The translations under genes and the position numbers were made by a program. From positions 11,252-47,438 of the forward strand of contig MNCI01037805.1 in NCBI GenBank assembly GCA_015680685.1: 36,187 bases of DNA, in the 5' to 3' direction. Each line of letters opens with the position of its first letter. The stretch's first letter is position 1. Under the pieces are notes generated by a model. That model worked only from the letters and a program-made list of their open reading frames with translations. It had not been told where the DNA came from and ran no database searches. This DNA is from Gnetum montanum (lineage: Eukaryota; Streptophyta; Gnetopsida; Gnetales; Gnetaceae). Positions 33,688 through 36,187 of this stretch are shown here, piece by piece.

Positions 33688-34374
33688 ACAATGGTCTTCT
33701 GCGTGTACTACCATTTGCAAGTTAGCATACTACCCGTTTAGCAGCTTCTTTTGTTTGTTTCAACATGCTTTTACGCTATATACGCTTTCTGGGTTTACGC
33801 TTTGCACTTGTTGCGTATTTTATCGTACTCGCGTTAGCTATGCTTTCTCATTCCTTTACGCATTTATCCAGGAGTACATTTCTTATTATCAGTTACGCAG
33901 CTGGCCCGCAATGGCCTTAAACTAGTAGCTAGTTTACACAAACTAATGTGCTGGCCCGCAATGGCCTTAAACTATTTACATAAAGTTATCCTATTCTCCG
34001 TTATACGCAGTTACCCTCTGGCCCGCAACGGCCTTAAACTAGTCATACAAAATCAAACTCTTCATATTGTTATAAGCAGTTACGTAGTCGGCCTGCAACG
34101 GCCTTAAACTAGTTATCCGGAGTTATCTACAATCACCATTTACGCTTTCTTTACTTTACACAGCAGGCCCGCAATGGCCTTAAACTAGGAATTACATTAT
34201 CATTATTACTTAGGTGAACTTTGCAACAGTTACACTCGTACTCTATCGATGAAACATAAAAAAAAAAGATGTAATTGATATCCAACGCATCCACCAGGTT
34301 TTATAACATGTCTTTCTATTCATTCGTAACATGGTACTACATTCAACATTAACAAAATTCTATGTAAATAATAA
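33688..34374. other. Spacer between convergent gag-PR and antisense gene
   Basis: 687 bp between the stop of gag-PR and the stop of the minus-strand gene. No RT-like sequence in any phase. It contains several TTTACGC words (33770-33860) related to the LTR half-sites and five copies of a GGCC-hairpin repeat, so it is probably where both transcripts end. Confidence 0.6.
33901..34188. repeat. Five dispersed copies of a ~25-bp GGCC-dyad repeat
   Basis: CTGGCCCGCAATGGCCTTAA plus ACTAG occurs at 33901, 33951, 34018, 34088 and 34164 with one to three changes each, 50-76 bp apart. GGCC-N6-GGCC is self-complementary and can form a short hairpin. Several copies are preceded by a TTACGCAG-like word. 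The copies vary mainly at C/T positions. Confidence 0.88.
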
Positions 34375-34623
34375 TTACACATTCCCCCTACTGCCACTAT
34401 CACCGGTATCTCTTAACTCCGAATCCAGTCCCAAAAGGTCGTCCTCCAGTAGGTCATCGTTTCTGGGTATTATCCCTTCATGAAAGATTGCCTCTTCACG
34501 AGGCTCTCGTTCCGACATTGGCTCTACAGGAGGACGCTCTTCACCGTTGCCTTCCACTTCTGCCTCCATAGTTTCCTCTCCCAGCCTTTCAGCTAGCGTA
34601 CTCTCTCTCCCTTCTTCCGGTAC

Positions 34624-34701
34624 CTGAAATCAAATAACATCAAAATTAGAATAGGCGACGCTAGTCAGAAAATTCTCCGACTAAGCCATACTTAAACTTA
34701 C
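34624..34701 (-). other. Intron of antisense gene (78 nt, phase 0)
   Basis: Minus-strand donor CACGA|GTAAGTTTAAG at 34702/34701 and acceptor TTTGATTTCAG|GTACC at 34624/34623. It is AT-rich and contains TAG and TGA codons in the exon phase, so reading through would end the frame. Confidence 0.8.
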
Positions 34702-35519
34702 TCGTGACGGTCCTGCTTCAGCGGCAAAGGGAAGCTTGTCCAAACCAGCCCACAAATGTTGCATGATCTCGTCCTCTGTCAGTTCTGGCCACACATCCTC
34801 GCCCAACGCAGCCCTAGCTTTCACCTTCCCTTTCTCCATGCTACTTCAGCAGGGTGGATCTGGGAAGAAAGTAGGGATTGTGGCCTGATTCCCAGGGAAA
34901 ACCATTGTTCTCTCTAGGGACGCAGTTACAGTCACCTGCTCTTCGAACTTCTTGAAAGCTGCGGACGCTCCAATGGTGTCCACAAAAACCTCCAAGGATC
35001 AAGCTTTAACGGCGGAATCGCGGTAACGCTTTCTATAAGCAGCGCTTTCCCTTTTATATACATGCTTGTGGTCCTTCTCCGTCTGCCCCCATTCCTGTAT
35101 GCTGGCGCAGTAGTCCCTCCAGTCCCGGCTTTTCTGAGCGAGGAGTTCAATTTGCATCCTTTGCTCTACTAACGCCCGACTGGTCTGTACGCTGTTCTTG
35201 ATGGCTGTCCAATAACGGGAGTGATCAATAACAGCGATACGCCAGTCTTCATCCCCCGTCATTCGAGCCTGTAGGAATTCGTACCGCGCCTTTAGGTCCT
35301 CGACTTCCTTGGTCAAGGATTCAACCTTTTCCTCTGACCGTTGCAGCCTCCTCCATAGGTTTTCATTAACATTTCTACTTTCCCATACGGAGCGTGTCGA
35401 GCGTAACGCACATTTACGCATTTCCTCATAAATGTGGCGTGGCACGACTGCCCCATCAGATGAGGGCTCCGCTGTGTCCAGATCAATGGGCTCCGCGAGA
35501 TCCCATCGGAGGTGAGCTC

Positions 35520-35601
35520 CTGACAAAAAAAAAACAAGCATCAATACAGATGACACATTACCAAAACATTATGTCGTAACTTCGTTACGGCTATGACTTA
35601 C
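35520..35601 (-). other. Intron of antisense gene (82 nt, phase 1)
   Basis: Minus-strand donor GCACTG|GTAAGTCATAG at 35602/35601 and acceptor, after a nine-T run, GTCAG|GAGCTC at 35520/35519. Splicing restores Gly at the junction and links the WRDFPDK exon to the coiled-coil exon in phase. Confidence 0.85.
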
Positions 35602-36063
35602 CAGTGCCAGGTTCAACGCATTCCAGACGCTCGATCATGTCGCTGACGACGCCTTCCATGAAGGCAAACTTATCAGGGAAGTCTCTCCACATTTTGCTCA
35701 CAACAGCGGACGTCGAGGCATCTTCTTCCCCTATAACGTAATTTGGTTAGACATTCCCTCCATTAACATATTTTTCAAACACGCTAACGCACTCATTATC
35801 TCTGCCGGTGACAGTGGCGATTTCATCAACATCTTCCGTATCTTTTTCCCTTTCACGCACTGGAGTCTGTGCATCACTGGTTCCAGCAGCTGGGGCCTCC
35901 TCACGCACCCCAGTCTGTACGCAGCTTCCGCTAGCAGCTGGGGCCGCCTCACGCACTGGAACCTGCACACGGCTCTTATTAACAGTTGGGGCCTCTTCTT
36001 CCAAAATTGAGGCCCCCTCCCCATGGCTTAATACCATCGCCCCTGTCTCAGGGGTCAGTTGCC

Positions 36064-36155
36064 CTGTCATTTTTGCTATTTACACCACCATACTTTAGCA
36101 TATCATTCCAGACCATCTAAGTAAAGCGTTGCGTATACAATCCTTTCACACTTAC
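36064..36155 (-). other. Intron of antisense gene (92 nt, phase 1)
   Basis: Minus-strand donor CGCCTG|GTAAGTGTG at 36156/36155 and acceptor AATGACAG|GGCAAC at 36064/36063. The exon before it (IKVQRNKPPPG) runs off the window edge, so more exons are expected beyond 36187. Confidence 0.75.
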
Positions 36156-36187
36156 CAGGCGGAGGTTTATTCCGCTGCACCTTGATC

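Larger units (their letters stand above)
28223..36187 (+). mobile_element. Element 2: gag-PR Ty3/Gypsy element with antisense gene (3' end outside window)
   Basis: A CpG-rich insertion that starts abruptly inside the end of element 1's 3' LTR. Order: LTR (28223 to about 29622), putative PBS 29629, gag-protease frame 29875-33687, a 687-bp repeat-bearing spacer, then a convergent spliced gene on the minus strand. No reverse transcriptase or integrase is recognisable up to 36187. Such a layout suggests a non-autonomous element depending on a relative's pol, but pol beyond the window edge cannot be excluded. Coding damage is light (eight nonsense codons, no frameshift seen), so it is younger than elements 0 and 1. 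Confidence 0.75.
34375..36187 (-). pseudogene. Antisense, intron-containing gene inside element 2 (5' end outside window)
   Basis: Minus-strand gene with four visible exons: 36187-36156, 36063-35602, 35519-34702 and 34623-34375 (TAA 34377-34375). The three introns (92, 82 and 78 nt) all start GTAAGT and end CAG. Joining them keeps one phase for 520 codons, which is hard to get by chance. Protein, in order: three imperfect repeats of about 16 residues built on PVREAAPAAS (about 35980-35855); an acidic stretch; a conserved-looking WRDFPDKFAFMEGVVSDMIE; a coiled coil (EEKVESLTKEVEDLKARYEF, about 35335-35275); a second Lys/Arg-rich helix; and an acidic C terminus (EDDLLGLDSE). Three in-phase nonsense codons (TAA 35749-35747, TGA 35001-34999, TGA 34848-34846) make this copy dead; each is one transition from Gln, Arg or Trp. 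The family is not recognised. A coiled-coil tail of a plant-mobile-domain or retrotransposon antisense-ORF protein is possible, since such ORFs occur in Tat-lineage elements. Confidence 0.75.

Noticed and set aside
35731-35760. A further small intron in the antisense gene around the TAA at 35747
   Set aside because: Candidate donors would give introns of 24-37 nt or use weak GT contexts. The two sides are already in the same phase, so a nonsense mutation explains it without splicing.
35731-36024. Alternative minus-strand frame with repeated RRPQLL motifs
   Set aside because: A shifted phase of the 48-bp-type repeats of the antisense gene. Only the other phase joins the flanking exons across the splice sites.

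Overview
The window looks like a gene-poor, repeat-laden nuclear segment of a large plant genome. The evidence is plant-type Ty3/Gypsy and Ty1/Copia primer-binding sites, a plant-style LINE tail, plant-like GTAAG...CAG introns, and one plant-type SF1 RNA helicase gene among old, decayed retrotransposons. Long-retained LTR elements whose stop codons mostly look like C-to-T decay would fit a gymnosperm, but the lineage cannot be fixed from the sequence alone.

Layout. 1-3900: AT-rich sequence with no gene I can support. 4288-5175: 3' end of a dead LINE (reverse-transcriptase zinc-binding domain, C-terminal tail, 3' UTR with two short tandem duplications). 5176-8081: no recognisable protein; probable upstream/regulatory DNA of the next gene. 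8082-11390 (+): the only intact-looking host gene, an SF1 UPF1-like helicase of the MOV10/SDE3 type. The long open frame stops being real at a splice donor (10790/10791). A 495-bp intron leads to a final 34-codon exon, giving a predicted 937-residue protein with an unusual ~520-residue charged N-terminal extension. 11391-12850: 24-bp minisatellite and the 5' end of a decayed Ty1/Copia element (tRNA-Met PBS plus gag start).

13218-18364 (-): 3' part of an Athila-like Ty3/Gypsy element ('element 0'): post-integrase spacer, a ~2.7-kb decayed extra ORF with a polyglutamine tract and coiled-coil segment, PPT and LTR edge. 18365-28222 (+): a complete but dead Ty3/Gypsy element ('element 1') with both LTRs, tRNA-Asp-like PBS, gag, PR, RT, RNase H, INT and PPT. 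28223-36187 (+, runs off the window): a younger, CpG-rich Ty3/Gypsy element ('element 2') that appears inserted into the last bases of element 1's 3' LTR. It has an LTR built around a family of ACGCTC/GAGCGT dyads, a gag-protease frame with no RT or integrase following it, a spacer with five GGCC-N6-GGCC repeats, and a convergent antisense gene whose visible part is divided by three short introns.

The most unusual object is element 2. Its gag-PR-only sense frame, intron-bearing antisense gene and dyad-rich LTR together look like a non-autonomous element carrying an extra gene that can be expressed only from its own antisense transcript. The antisense frame stays continuous across three predicted splices. 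The three nonsense codons in it and the five in gag-PR can each be explained by one C-to-T or G-to-A transition, so the copy is decayed but the gene was once real.
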